Assembly: GCA_903813345.2 (NCBI GenBank)
Contig: CAIIXF020000004.1
Location: forward strand, 188,001-252,000
Reading direction: 5' to 3'
Source: Owenia fusiformis
Taxonomy: Eukaryota; Annelida; Polychaeta; Sabellida; Oweniidae
DNA: 64,000 bases
Position numbers and translations under genes: made by a program. Positions 45,801 through 53,400 of this stretch are shown here, one piece after another (position 1 is the first letter of the stretch; the number at the start of each line of letters is the position of its first letter). The notes under the pieces were generated by a model. The model was not told the origin of the DNA. It ran no database searches and was given only the letters and a program-made list of their open reading frames with translations.

Positions 45801-48800
45801 AAGAAAGTAACACAGAAGCCATAGAATATTTATAGTATAGTGAAAACTACTTAAAAGAAGTTAAAACACGGCATGTATTGAATTCCACCGATTAGCAATA
45901 CTATTTTTCTCGATGAGCGGTCTCAATAATTCAATAAAGTTAACTCTAAGAGCCCATTGTGCCCTTTAAAGCAGATATGAAATGGTATTTTTAACCTAAA
46001 GAAATCAATATAATTTTTTGATAAATGTATTTAGACATGTTTTCTCATCAGTAGTGCGAAAACTATTTCACTCTAACGATCGTTATAGCTGCTTAATAAG
46101 CAATATTCGAATTGGTTGTGACGTTATTGGCCCCCACGTGATATCTCACTGGTCCCCACGTGGCCCATAACGTCATAATGCCAAAATGTTTTGTTTTGGT
46201 TTACACTACAATCCTATGGTTGCCGTGACGTTGTGATTACTAAGGAACCAATAAACCAAAGCTATATTTTGTATATGACGTTACTTATCACGTGGGGGCC
46301 AATTTGATTGATCAGTTAGTTTTATTTCGTTATTTATGACCGTTAGCAGTTATCTAACATTTATTTTATAATGGCTATCGCAAGAACTCTACGTTGGGCT
46401 TACAATGGAGAAACCCGCATTTTTGTAGCTGCAAGTTGAGAAAAGCTATTTCAGTTGTCCTTTAAGAGAGAATATGGCATGTTCCAAATGAAGACCATTT
46501 TGAAAACAGATGGTGACATCACTAAGCTAGGTATCAACATGAAGCTATTCTATTAAAAGCAGTACTTTCTTTTTGTCTTTGTATCCCATAAAGCCAATGA
46601 CAAAGCAGATTCAACATTTTATAAGTTGTTAATGAACACCTACCTTATCAAGCTGCTCTATCATGCTGTCCTTCCTCTTGTCTGTTGACACGGCAACAGC
46701 CAGCTGTTGCTGCACCTCCAACATCTTGGCTTGTAGCTGCTGTATCTGCTTCTCACAGTGCTGCAATGAAATATCCCATAATGCATCTGGTTCAGCAGAA
46801 GATATATTGCACAATGCAACTTCTTAAAAAAGAGATATCCCATAATGCAACTGATAAAGCAGAAGATATATCCCATCATGCAATAGACTAAACATAAGAC
46901 ATATCCCATAATGCAACAAATGGATGAGTTGTGGCAATAATACAAACTAAGAATGTCCCATAATACCACTGAAAAGACATTTCCCATGATGCAACTGAAA
47001 AGCACTTACTCTTCTTCTGTATTTTTCTTTTTCTAAACTTTCCCTCAATTGTTGGTTTTCAGTATAAAGCAGATTATCGCTATAGCGACCATAGGTAGGT
47101 GATGAATCCATGAGATTCTTAGAGCTGAAAACAAAAGGAAATAATGCAATAAATATTTTGTAAAAAAGTAATACAGAAACCTAAGTGAATTTAGTACAAC
47201 TTTGGTGGTCCTTAATTGCATTGTTGGGTAGAATTGACTTTTTTACAATAGCCCTTAGCAATAATTTTCAGTTCATGTTTTTGAATCATTGTACATGTGG
47301 AATTACAGATATGGACCTACCCTAATATGGTAGAAGATACTATACTCCCAAATGATTCATCTTTCTGTCCAGTCACAGTCTCTGCTCCACCAGCTAACAG
47401 AGATTCTACATCATTAGTGTGATCAAAATCAGATTTACCTGAAAAAGAATTTCAATATACTAATAAGTAATAGTAAATAACATTAAGAATTAACTGTCAC
47501 TGTTTTATTATACTTTGTAGTGTTATAACTTGCCAATAGGGCTCTGGGAAGTATGGCTTACCAATAGGGCTCAGGCAGTATGGTTTGCCAATGGGGTTCA
47601 AGGTAAATTTCATGGTTACTCCAACTTTAGAAAAGCCAAGAAAATATTTCTGTATAGTGCCCTAATATGGCATGTATCAAGTACATTACTCCAATACCAA
47701 ATATATATAAAGTGCATACCTGTCCTCTTGCCCCCAGGCTGAGAATTTAACATGGACTGTATATGTCCTCGTACATGTTCCATTTCCTTGATATCAAAGC
47801 TGGTGACCCCACTTGTGTCCTGAAAGTCCCATAATGCATTGCAATGAATGCAGAAGACATCATAATTAAGAATGAATAACAACGTACTTGTTATGGCTCA
47901 AATCATAACTATAAACTCCTCCAAAAATAAGAATAAAGCAGGAATTTTACAAATGTTGCTATGTGTAATAAAAAAGAAAGTCTAAATATTTGAGAAATGT
48001 TACGTATTGAAACAAGACATTGACAACATGTCTTCATTGATTACAAAAGTGTGACAGAGAGACACCAAATGCAAAACACTGAATGATATCACAATGTCAC
48101 TATTTCATGGCATAAACCTGCAAAATGTCACTACCTGCCATTTGTTACAGGTGCTGAACGCTGACTGCCAAACACCATCCACAAAAAGTTGGAGACTATA
48201 ACAATATGCCATAATAATAACTAACCTTGGAGTGCATTGAGGAAAAACTATCCTTTTTTATGGTTTCTGCTGCAGCCATTAACCCTGGAGAAGATGCCAG
48301 ACCCTCTAGACCTACATAAGGCCCTCCAGTGAAAGCATATCTGCTTGTTTCTGAATCAGATTGACAATTGGTGTCTCTTATGACAGGTGAAGAGTAACTT
48401 GAGTTACTAGACAGCCTCTGATTTGAGTTTAAAGGTTTAAATTCTGTATTAGACACTTTGAGATCTGATTTTGTCCTACTCTGTAGAGGTAAAATATCTT
48501 TATTCCAAGGAGGTGATTTTTGGCTCTGAGGAGCTAAATGAGGTTTTGAATTACTGTCAATTTTGTTGTTTTGATCCTGACGTTTTTGCATTCTGCTTGA
48601 TGGATAATTTTGGAGAGAATTTGTGTCCATGTTAAATGAGCCCTCAAAACTATGGTATGTATTTGAAGTGTCACTAGTGTATTTTGATGTGTCACTAGTG
48701 TATTTTGAAGTGTCACTGGTGTACTTTGATGTGTCACTAGTGAATTTTGATGTGTCTTTGGTGTATTTTGATATGTCTTCAGTGAACTTTTGAGTCTTTT

Positions 48801-51344
48801 GGGTGTTCTGTTGTTGTTTTGCTTCATTATTTTGATATCTGGACAGTTTTGTTGTATGAGGTGATCTGACTTTTTTATTAATTGTAGAATTCTCAGATGA
48901 CATTGCTTGTTTGGACATCCCTGTATCAATGTCATCTTTGTTTCTTGGCGACAATAATTCTTCCTGATAAATTTCCAATTTTTCTTCATTTTCTCTGTCC
49001 CTTTGCAAAGCATCTTCATAAACCTGTTGAGCGTAATTAACTTGCTGTTTTTCGGATTTTTCCACCAGAAATTCATCTTTGTTGCCATAGTTATCATCTC
49101 TTGAGTATTTCTCATCCAATAATCGAGGCTTTGCTCTCGATGGAGTCGTCATTATTTTATTTTCAATATCATCATCTTCAATTCCATGTTGTGATGGTAC
49201 ATGTCTCTGGGAAATATCATGTGACATAGGGATTGCTTGTGATTGGCTGATTGGTGGTTTACCCAAAGGAGCTCCAGATGGTCCAAGCATACTTTGTTTC
49301 ATGTGAGCAGAGGATACTTCAGAACCATGAGTTATCTTAGATGAGACATCTGGGTAACTGCCATACTTTCTAGAAGGACAGGAATCTGGAAACAACTGAG
49401 TTCTTGTACCTGGTGTTCCTGCAGTCTGCAAATGAAGAAATTCATTTTATTCCACACTAGACAATCTTAGAATGTGAAAGTTAGGAAGAACTCTTATGAA
49501 ATAATGCTAACCAATTCTAAGCTAACTCTCTGACAATTTGAAAGTTAGGAAGAACTCTAATGATTCCCTTCAGTAATCAACTACTAAATAAATGACCATG
49601 GGCCACTATTATGAAGGAAAATATAAACACACAGATCTCAACGGTCTTCAGAGTTCCATGCATCAGGAATTCTGGCAACATGCATAAACACCAAAATTAT
49701 TCAAATTTGTAATTCTAACATGGAAATGGACAAAATTATTCAAAATTGTAATTCTAACATGAAAATGGGCAAAATTATTCAAAATTGTAATTTTAACATG
49801 GAAATGGGCAAAATTATTCAAAAATGTAATTTTAGCATGGAAATGGGTAAAGTTATTCAAAAATCTGATTTTAACATGGAAATGGGCAAATCTTTTGAAA
49901 ATTATAATTTCAACATGGAAATAGGCAAAATTATTCAAAATTGTAATTTCAACAAAAAATTGGCAAAATTATGCAAAAATGTAATTTTAACAATAATATG
50001 GAAATAGCTGCAGTTTAACCAGATCCATAATATTTGGCATAAAAAAGAAGTCTAAAATCACCTGATATTTATTAAGTGTAATTTCTGATGCCGCAACTTT
50101 TCTTTTGATCTCTTCAACAAGTTGTTGTGTGTTAACGGCAGGGCTGTTAGGAGCTGATTGACTAGTCCTGTCTGGTATTCGCCCAGTAGTTAATGTTGAT
50201 TGATTAGACAGTCCTGGTTGAGATCTGGTATAACCGTCGTAGCTCTGAGGTTGTTTGAGTCCCTGTGTATACTTTCTGCCAGGCGATGTCAGTTTCTGGG
50301 ATGGTGAGGCGTTCGGACTAAACTAAAAATTAAAGAAAATGAAATATGTCAATAGCACGAGTGGACTTAAAAAATATTTCATTGTACAGATTTGATTATA
50401 GAATTGACTCAAGGCTCAAGATAAGTGAACGTTTTAATAAACTACAAAAAACTGTTACCTAGATTCAGTTGACCATGATAAATAAGGAACTCCTAAATGA
50501 AGTTAACTAATGAAATCAATCTTGATTTCCACAAAGGGGCTTTGAATTTGGGTGTTGACTTTTGGCTTGCAACCGAAGATACCTCAAGAAAAGCCGGAAA
50601 CTACCTAGGATTTTATTTACAAACCAAGTTGGCTGAGGGTGCAATGAATGTGAAGAGGACATCTCCAATTGGTCAAAAAGAGAGGCTCGGCATTCTCCGT
50701 CAGATTGAATCGGCAAAATTCGGTTGCATGGCTACCTTCGGTTGCATGGCCCATCCTCGATTGAATAGAAAGATGCTGTCCCCATTGAATTCAGCACACT
50801 TTCTTTCAATTTCTGTATCTGACTTCTTACACGACTATTAGTTAGTCATTCCCCCGGGGTGCCTTTGGGTCATTACAATGTCAATATTAATATATTTTCC
50901 CCATTCAAATTCAGAATAAAATGTGAGAAAAGATGATAAGTCAGCATGCATTAGTTAACCTTTTGATTCTGTTTAATTGAAAACTTACCAGTGGAGTTGA
51001 GTGAAGACTACTGATGATAAGTCAGCATGCATTAGTTAACCTTTTGATTCTGTTTAATTGAAAACTTACACGTGGAGTTGAGTGAAGAGTCTGAAGACTA
51101 CTGATGATAAGTCAGCATGCATTAGTTAACCTTTTGATTCTGTTTAATTGAAAACTTACACGTGGAGTTGAGTGAAGACTACTGATGATAAGTCAGCATG
51201 CATTAGTTAACCTTTTGATTCTGTTTAATTGAAAACTTACACGTGGAGTTGAGTGAAGACTACTGATTACACTGAGTGCTTCAACGCCATCTATAAGATC
51301 TTCAGTATCTCCATCAGACAGAACCTCACTTTCGAATGACGCCA
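30712..51344 (-). CDS. CNTROB: Centrobin
   Basis: 22 coding exons (5' to 3'): 51241-51344, 50062-50322, 48226-49425, 47720-47819, 47321-47438, 47010-47124, 46644-46760, 44650-44766, 44150-44248, 43830-43985, 40082-40174, 39510-39623, 38936-39031, 38456-38652, 37748-37898, 36952-37190, 35905-36644, 35624-35793, 35104-35173, 31998-32283, 31290-31407, 30712-30852. All phases agree; about 1600 aa. Centrobin is a daughter-centriole coiled-coil protein needed for centriole duplication and elongation. Family hallmarks seen: EMEHVRGHIQSML; CEKQIQQLQAKMLEVQQQLA with DSMIEQLDK; TLAKVVEGWKRHEAEKQE; LMHSHVNEAMLLL; QVGEISRLLKLYKDS; and a basic C-terminus ending GAAWK. The middle is predicted coiled coil, while exons 3 and 17 are long and low-complexity, making it much longer than the vertebrate protein (about 900 aa, from memory). 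Confidence 0.9.
31290..31407 (-). CDS. CNTROB: CNTROB exon 21
   Basis: Phase 2 to 0. DGLPVSSGSVTRLPSQSQKT to GPRYKKAEV, a basic Ser/Pro-rich stretch in the position of the equally basic tail of vertebrate centrobin. Acceptor CTTTTAATAG, donor GTAAAT. Confidence 0.75.
31998..32283 (-). CDS. CNTROB: CNTROB exon 20 (C-terminal conserved helix)
   Basis: Phase 1 to 2. It holds ELSPKQVGEISRLLKLYKDS and IDELLTYFESIHHS (the last Ser spans the junction), the best conserved C-terminal block of the family. The donor is GTTGGT, weaker than the others, but it is the only one giving the right phase into exon 21. Confidence 0.8.
32482..35053. mobile_element. Fold-back element with CAC ends, 2572 bp, 5-bp target duplication
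   Basis: It starts CACTGTTCCACAACTGGATG and ends with the inverse. AAAGT is duplicated on both sides (32477-32481, 35054-35058). The arms, about 265 bp (32482-32747, 34790-35053), are nearly identical and contain a repeated word pairing GATGACTCTAACTG with GTTAGCTTCATTC. The interior has no recognisable transposase. CAC ends and 5-bp duplications are the rule for Transib/RAG-type transposases (family knowledge); assignment here is inference. It lies in the CNTROB intron between exons 19 and 20. Confidence 0.8.
33690..34320 (+). repeat. GGTTGTG-rich strand-biased tract
   Basis: Inside the 2.57-kb element the + strand is dense in GGTTGTGT/C, TTGTGTT and GTTATG with few C. It has no fixed period. 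ORFs through it are low-complexity Val/Leu/Cys and not credible proteins. Confidence 0.65.
35104..35173 (-). CDS. CNTROB: CNTROB exon 19
   Basis: 70 nt, phase 0 to 1: LLNKSPGDPVDGSTKVDVSN then EQS. Acceptor CTCCATAG, donor GTAATA. The join to exon 20 across the 2.57-kb transposon keeps frame. Confidence 0.7.
35624..35793 (-). CDS. CNTROB: CNTROB exon 18
   Basis: 170 nt, phase 1 to 0: DGKSDTGDIPPGVSTGPISE to KFDDHELKQNELQHYIKM. Donor GTAGGT. A short helical segment ends it. Confidence 0.75.
35905..36644 (-). CDS. CNTROB: CNTROB exon 17, long low-complexity exon
   Basis: 740 nt, phase 2 to 1. It starts SLPEQPRGVGVGS and is Gln/Asn/Ser-rich throughout. At about 36405-36535 a 27-bp coding repeat gives four to five copies of a 9-residue unit around NQxQGQxLP. 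Probably disordered; no counterpart of this length in the vertebrate protein as I recall it. Confidence 0.8.
36952..37190 (-). CDS. CNTROB: CNTROB exon 16
   Basis: 239 nt, phase 0 to 2: DRGQVLGGGAPVYTSPGRES, then a 3-fold repeat of IVTS[NQ]S (GATGTCACAATG on the genomic strand), ending NGDHMARFLQ. Confidence 0.8.
37748..37898 (-). CDS. CNTROB: CNTROB exon 15
   Basis: Phase 2 to 0. LTESLAEISSLKAQNRQIDM then KLQNLMHSHVNEAMLLLG, the conserved end of the coiled coil. Donor GTAAGT. Confidence 0.85.
38456..38652 (-). CDS. CNTROB: CNTROB exon 14
   Basis: Phase 0 to 2. Coiled coil, ISQKLEDAHQKMAAVEADLQ to HIRQQIQQYDD. The acceptor sits in CATAATGCATTGTAG, with the recurring CCCATAATGCA word directly at the 3' splice site. 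Confidence 0.85.
38936..39031 (-). CDS. CNTROB: CNTROB exon 13
   Basis: 32 codons, phase 0 to 0. ESLKVELGLMDARLKSSKRK to AQLEKE, coiled coil. Donor GTATTT. Confidence 0.85.
39510..39623 (-). CDS. CNTROB: CNTROB exon 12
   Basis: 38 codons, phase 0 to 0. DRVDEQQRASDESKQQLAAV to LSRDK, coiled coil. A 37-bp direct duplication covers its last 18 bases and the donor, so a second GTAAGA donor exists at 39472-39467; its use would hit an in-frame TGA. Confidence 0.85.
39624..39745. repeat. TGCATTATGGGA units at the 3' end of a CNTROB intron
   Basis: In gene sense, four imperfect units of about 40 bp (CCATTGGTGCATTATGGGAT and TGTC) lead up to the exon 12 acceptor. The + strand shows CCCATAATGCA at about 39645 and 39708 and a variant, CCCATCATGCA, at 39680. 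Confidence 0.75.
40082..40174 (-). CDS. CNTROB: CNTROB exon 11
   Basis: 31 codons, phase 0 to 0. ERAGWAEKEKEFVSKIDEIT to VLKKEQ, coiled coil. It is the first exon downstream of the retrotransposon insertion. Confidence 0.85.
40270..43715 (-). mobile_element. RLE-type non-LTR retrotransposon (R2/HERO-like) in a CNTROB intron
   Basis: One open frame on the - strand runs from the stop near 43713 to 40454. Order: a zinc finger (YCCGRTFKNWHGVRIHQGKTKC spacing, Cys and His around 43685-43625), a reverse transcriptase with LDLAKAYPSVPHQL and catalytic FMDD (about 42130), a CCHC knuckle CTLCKDQ...H...C (about 41125), and a restriction-like endonuclease with PDIVI..ELTVPWEERM (about 40790) and GCRGFAG. 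C-terminal RLE after a CCHC knuckle is the R2/R4/HERO layout. It lies in the same sense as CNTROB. Confidence 0.85.
40454..43657 (-). CDS. Reverse transcriptase/endonuclease ORF of the retrotransposon
   Basis: About 1067 codons without a stop. Functions by family: reverse transcription of element RNA primed at a nick (target-primed), with the nick made by the C-terminal restriction-like endonuclease (PD..E-x-T core). No ATG precedes the zinc finger: the upstream frame reaches a TAG, and the first in-frame ATG is well inside the protein, so the copy is probably 5'-truncated or uses non-ATG initiation. All catalytic motifs I can recognise are intact, implying a young insertion. HERO clade is my best guess; R2-like or NeSL-like are alternatives. 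Confidence 0.85.
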   Translation of the reverse strand: MRIHQGKTKCSPIPTQRREVNTPRETRDNPDPVNNHSVQVVPVEEEVTTRVQEVAVQAPVVERKPKLKLPPASSSEWKNLDTDLEQILNNTLKGDAKRKVKVMTIIVYDICMDRFGLEERVDGVQSERGPSRRQMEIGNIRKDLRRLKKAYLKASHFEKEGLRRLRDDLRRRLLLLRKADNLRKKRSEKRKVRSKFFKSPFQFVGDLLGKPKSGNLQCTKEEMNASVKAAHTDPRRNEPLTDKPNISPAPLPEHQFDTTQIKLTEVQQVIKKGRSGSAPGPSGLTYKIYKNCPLLTLRLSRLMQVLWTKKEIPDSWLIAEGCFVPKEENSSSLDHFREISLLSVEGKIFWAIIAKRFTNFFMKNKYVDTSVQKGGITGFSGCVEHTAAITKLIGEAKKEKKDLSVVWLDLAKAYPSVPHQLIYTALEHYHIPPDVTTLVKLHLGGLHMRFSAGDITSDWQRLEKGIMAGCSVSVILFVAAMNILLTDAAKECRGPVASGGTRHPPCRAFMDDITAMTCQEIGMRWVLSRLEELATWGRLTFKPKKSRSLILKKGKIVDSKFTMQGETIPTINENPIKCLGKWFDHNLNDKTHIADTLCQLITWMKTIDKTSLPGKLKIWCFQYGVIPRLNWPFTMYDFSMTAIEALERTASKFLRKWKGVPKSFSAVNLYSTSSPAAIPTSSIVEEFKVTKVRTAMLLRDSKDPTARSTEATTSRTRKWSAQTAITNAEGRLRQSDIVGTVAEGRRGLGSYGRVPWSKADAREKRKMVTGEIRKSEEESRLVKATGMAKQGAWLNWEAVVGRRLTGKDLLQTSETSLAFLLKSLSDTLPTPCNLSLWGMIEDPTCTLCKDQPASLKHILSSCNVALGEHRYTWRHDQVLREIVRQIDNIITCKASPQVKETAQWTSFLREGESKGPQQQKPIKLPRILQTATDWKIGVDLGKKLVFPQEIATTTLRPDIVITSDNRRCVILVELTVPWEERMEISHEIKQSKYEDIITEATQNGWKAHSFPVEVGCRGFAGKSVTWMLKSLGMPSTKRKRASTEIGAVAERCSRWIWLRSSAAWLPH
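43830..43985 (-). CDS. CNTROB: CNTROB exon 10
   Basis: 52 codons, phase 0 to 0. IEKLDQERGQLVTLLESEQE, RIRRIEAERDRAQDGRQHLE, LQTTLNQ: coiled coil. Donor GTAACT. Confidence 0.85.
44150..44248 (-). CDS. CNTROB: CNTROB exon 9
   Basis: 33 codons, phase 0 to 0. MVKGFEEEVANAMRQVAAER to EQEKQSY. Its acceptor TATGTTTTCAG is the last unit of the 29-bp array. A diverged copy of its 3' half lies just inside the following intron (about 44085-44130). Confidence 0.85.
44249..44635 (-). repeat. 29-bp tandem array of branch-point/3' splice-site cassettes, 13 copies
   Basis: In gene sense the unit is CAATTAATGACTAATTGC then TATATTTTCAG. It fills almost the whole 401-bp intron between exons 8 and 9. Each unit has a branch-point-like TGACTAAT 15-20 bases before a TTTTCAG. 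Only the last unit precedes the exon. Confidence 0.95.
44650..44766 (-). CDS. CNTROB: CNTROB exon 8
   Basis: 39 codons, phase 0 to 0. TLAKVVEGWKRHEAEKQEMI to QVQKDHQK, one of the most conserved blocks of the family. Donor GTAAAA, acceptor GGTTTTTAG. Confidence 0.9.
44844..45687. mobile_element. Fold-back element with CAC ends, 844 bp, 5-bp target duplication
   Basis: It starts CACCCTTGGTATACGCAGC and ends with the inverse, GCTGCGTATACCAAGGGTG. CATAT is duplicated on both sides (44839-44843, 45688-45692). The arms, over 300 bp, are near-identical and contain TTGACCGGTATGGGTC-like words and AAATGCGCATTTA. No transposase. It lies in the CNTROB intron between exons 7 and 8. Confidence 0.85.
45693..46643. 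other. Rest of CNTROB intron 7
   Basis: No exon seen. 46120-46320 holds an inverted pair around GGCCCCCACGTG (GTTATTGGCCCCCACGTGAT against CACGTGGGGGCCAATTTG), probably another fold-back remnant. Confidence 0.5.
46644..46760 (-). CDS. CNTROB: CNTROB exon 7
   Basis: 39 codons, phase 0 to 0. HCEKQIQQLQAKMLEVQQQ then LAVAVSTDKRKDSMIEQLDK, the clearest family signature in the gene. Donor GTAGGT. Confidence 0.92.
46761..47009 (-). repeat. Intron of acceptor-like units carrying TGCATTATGGGA
   Basis: In gene sense this 249-bp intron is about seven units of about 30-45 bp, each with TTGCATTATGGGATAT followed by a pyrimidine-rich stretch and often CAG (TTTTCAG, TTATCAG, GAACCAG, and the real TTGCAG). 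Unit boundaries are loose. Confidence 0.8.
47010..47124 (-). CDS. CNTROB: CNTROB exon 6
   Basis: 115 nt, phase 2 to 0. SKNLMDSSPTYGRYSDNLLY then ENQQLRESLEKEKYRRR, start of the long coiled coil. Donor GTAAGT. Confidence 0.85.
47321..47438 (-). CDS. CNTROB: CNTROB exon 5
   Basis: 118 nt, phase 1 to 2. KSDFDHTNDVESLLAGGAET to IVSSTILG; acidic, Ser/Thr-rich. Confidence 0.8.
47720..47819 (-). CDS. CNTROB: CNTROB exon 4
   Basis: 100 nt, phase 0 to 1. DTSGVTSFDIKEMEHVRGHI then QSMLNSQPGG, matching the conserved N-terminal EMExVRG block. The acceptor lies in ATGCATTATGGGACTTTCAG, again the TGCATTATGGGA word beside the splice site. Confidence 0.88.
48226..49425 (-). CDS. CNTROB: CNTROB exon 3, 400-codon low-complexity exon
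   Basis: 1200 nt, phase 0 to 0. TAGTPGTRTQLFPDSCPS to KKDSFSSMHSK; polar and probably disordered, with a short charged helix (QVYEDALQRDRENEEKLEIY). At 48660-48795 a 21-bp coding repeat (TGTATTTTGATGTGTCACTAG on the + strand) gives about six KYTSDTS heptapeptides. Donor GTTAGT. Confidence 0.85.
49690..50005. repeat. 39-42-bp tandem repeat, 7-8 copies
   Basis: Units with AACATGGAAATGGGCAAAA and TTATTCAAAATTGTAATTTT repeat in the intron between exons 2 and 3. ORFs on both strands across it are repeat artefacts. Confidence 0.9.
50062..50322 (-). CDS. CNTROB: CNTROB exon 2
   Basis: 87 codons, phase 0 to 0. FSPNASPSQKLTSPGRKYTQ to VNTQQLVEEIKRKVAASEIT, LNKYQ. Ser/Pro-rich, then a short helix. 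Acceptor AATTTTTAG; a second AG six bases on could be used. Confidence 0.8.
50323..50934. other. CNTROB intron 1, unique part
   Basis: A 114-codon + strand ORF (50497-50841) lies here. It has no recognisable domain and opposes the gene, so I do not call it. The remainder is unremarkable. Confidence 0.4.
50935..51240 (-). repeat. Tandem copies of the exon 1 end plus its 5' splice site
   Basis: In gene sense, three extra copies of TCACTCAACTCCACGT/GTAAGTTTTC and following intron sequence lie downstream of the real junction at 51241/51240. Equivalent junctions are at 51160, 51070 and 50989, spaced 81, 90 and 81 bp. The intron part contains an in-frame TGA, so only the first donor keeps the reading frame open. 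Confidence 0.92.
51241..51344 (-). CDS. CNTROB: CNTROB exon 1 (start codon probably split)
   Basis: 104 nt. The exon begins TG|GCG|TCA directly after an acceptor (AATTTCAG), so the initiator would be A|TG across an intron, giving MASFESEVLSDGDTEDLIDG and so on to LHSTPR. Vertebrate centrobin also starts MA with an acidic head containing EDLL. An upstream non-coding exon ending in A is required and was not located. A longer N-terminus is possible. Confidence 0.7.
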
Positions 51345-51842
51345 CTGAAATTAAAAATCATCCATGTAAAAGTTCATTTCTACATGGATACACATGCGTC
51401 CCACAATGTGATTGGTCATAAGGCAGAGCAGATCATTTTACAAATTTTGTAGTGCTTACATTTGCAGTATTATTTTGCCAAAATAGCAAGATTGAGGTAT
51501 AAAAATATGTTTTTCTAGATCCTTTAGGGTGTTATCTTAAAAATCATGATAAAGATGTGTAAAGTGGGAGACAATAATAAAACCTCAACCATCAAAAGTT
51601 GTCACAATGAGCTAAATTCTAAGTTTTGTGTCTCAAACTCTCCCAAGCGTAAACGGCGTAATCGGGCTCCAAAATCACCTCAATATTTGAAGAATCGGCA
51701 TTAACACACATTAACATGTGAATATCCACTTCAAATTTTTAAGTTTCTATTTGTCATTATGGACACAAATTCCACTATATTTGCACTGAATACACTGAGG
51801 TAAGAATTTGTTACGTGCGATAGCATGTATTTTTCATAGCTA
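51345..51842. other. Upstream of CNTROB exon 1
   Basis: It holds an extra direct copy (51563-51800) of the left-arm sequence of the palindrome that follows. The non-coding first exon of CNTROB may lie here or beyond. Confidence 0.5.
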
Positions 51843-53175
51843 AAGTGGGGGACAAAACTAAACCTCAACCATCAAAAGTTGTCACAATAAGCTAAATTCT
51901 ATGTTTCGTGTCTCAAACTCTCCCAAGTGGTAGAAAAATAATTCCCGGACACTTTAAGTAGCACAATGAATGAATCCAAAGCTTCATACCTGCAAATAAT
52001 GGATAAATCTCTACCAAATTGAACGAATGTTTTTATGAATCGCCATGTTTGTGATCCAAGGAAGATTGACTCCCATAATGCAACAGTTGTTAACTTTATT
52101 TACTCGTGACAGGTTTAAAAATGGCGGAGCGGCATTTTGAAAGCTGGCACGTGTCATGTTGCATTCTGGGAGCTTATCCTCCCTTGCAGCGTAATCGGGC
52201 TCCAAAATCACCTCAACATTTGAAGAGTCAACATTAACATGTGAATATCCACTTCAACTTTTTAAGTTCTTATTTGTCATTATGGACACAAATTCCACTA
52301 TATTTGGACTTACTAGGATGGAGAAAATAGAGAACTGAATACACTGAGGGAAGAATTTATTACATGTGCGACAGCATGTAATTTTCATAGCTATAGCAAT
52401 TCTTTATGTCCCCCACTGTATAGTAATTCTTTATGTTCCCCACTATTATCCATTTGAAAAACAACAATATTTTTGATGAAAAGATTTCGCATTTGTAGAT
52501 TTAAATATAATATGAAGGAAATTCTGTTCACCGTGTCTTACTTTATTCGCACAAACCCGTCTCTTGAAAGACATCCCTCTAAAGATGGCTTTGAGCAAAT
52601 AAAGTACAGTGCTCACCATAAAGAATTACAAAAGCTATGGAAATTACAAGCTGTCGCACATGTAATAAATTCTTACCTCAATGTATTCAGTGCTCTATTT
52701 TCTCCATCCTAGTAAGTCCAGATATAGTGGAATTCGTGTCCATAATAACAAATAAGAACTTAAAAATTTGAAGTGGAATTCACACGTTAATGGCGACTCT
52801 TCAAATGTTGAGGTGATTTTAGAGCCGGATTACGCTGCAAAGTGGATTGGCTCCCAGAATGCAACATGACATGTGTCAGCTTTCAAAATGGCGGAACGGC
52901 ATGTCACGAGTGAATAAGGTTACCTGATGTTGCATTCTGGGAGTCAATCCTCCTTGGATCACAAACATGGCGATTCATGAAAACATCCATTCGATTTGGT
53001 AAGGATTCATCCATCATTTGCAGGCATGAAGCTTTGGATTCATTTATTGTGGTACTTAAAGTCAATGGGAATTATTTTTCTACCGTTTGGGAGAGTTTGA
53101 GACACAAAACTTTGAATTTAGCTCATTGTGACAACTTTTGATGTTTGAGGCTTATTTTTGCACCCCACTTTACTT
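51843..53175. repeat. Palindrome between CNTROB and TRAPPC1
   Basis: The left arm (51843-52400) and right arm (52620-53175) are inverted copies, e.g. AACCTCAACCATCAAAAGTT and its inverse, GGACTTACTAGGATGGAGAA and its inverse. Each arm carries AAAATGGCGGA (YY1-like) and TCCCATAATGCAAC or TCCCAGAATGCAAC (ZNF143/Staf-like core CCCAnAATGC). No transposase; no clear target duplication. Confidence 0.75.
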
Positions 53176-53400
53176 TACTCGAGTCTCTAGCCAATTCTTG
53201 GCTAGGAAGTGTTTCTGTCTGGAACACCGTGAACTATTGTAAAATCTTAAGCCGGCGTTCAATGAATTTATGTAATATTCTAAAAATCATTCTGTTAATA
53301 TTTCATGAATTGAAATGATAACGGCTTATCTTATTGATGAGATATTGAACGATTTCATTTAAAATAGACGTTGTCTCCTTCTCCATTTTGAAAGCATGCT
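53176..53400. repeat. Segment duplicated at about 54390-54770
   Basis: GAGTCTCTAGCCAATTCTTG, GGAACACCGTGAACTATTG and ATTTCATGAATTGAAATG recur in the same order 1.2-1.3 kb downstream, with an extra segment in the second copy. Confidence 0.75.

Noticed and set aside
50497-50841. 114-codon + strand ORF in CNTROB intron 1
   Set aside because: No recognisable domain, opposite strand to the host gene, no flanking splice signals.
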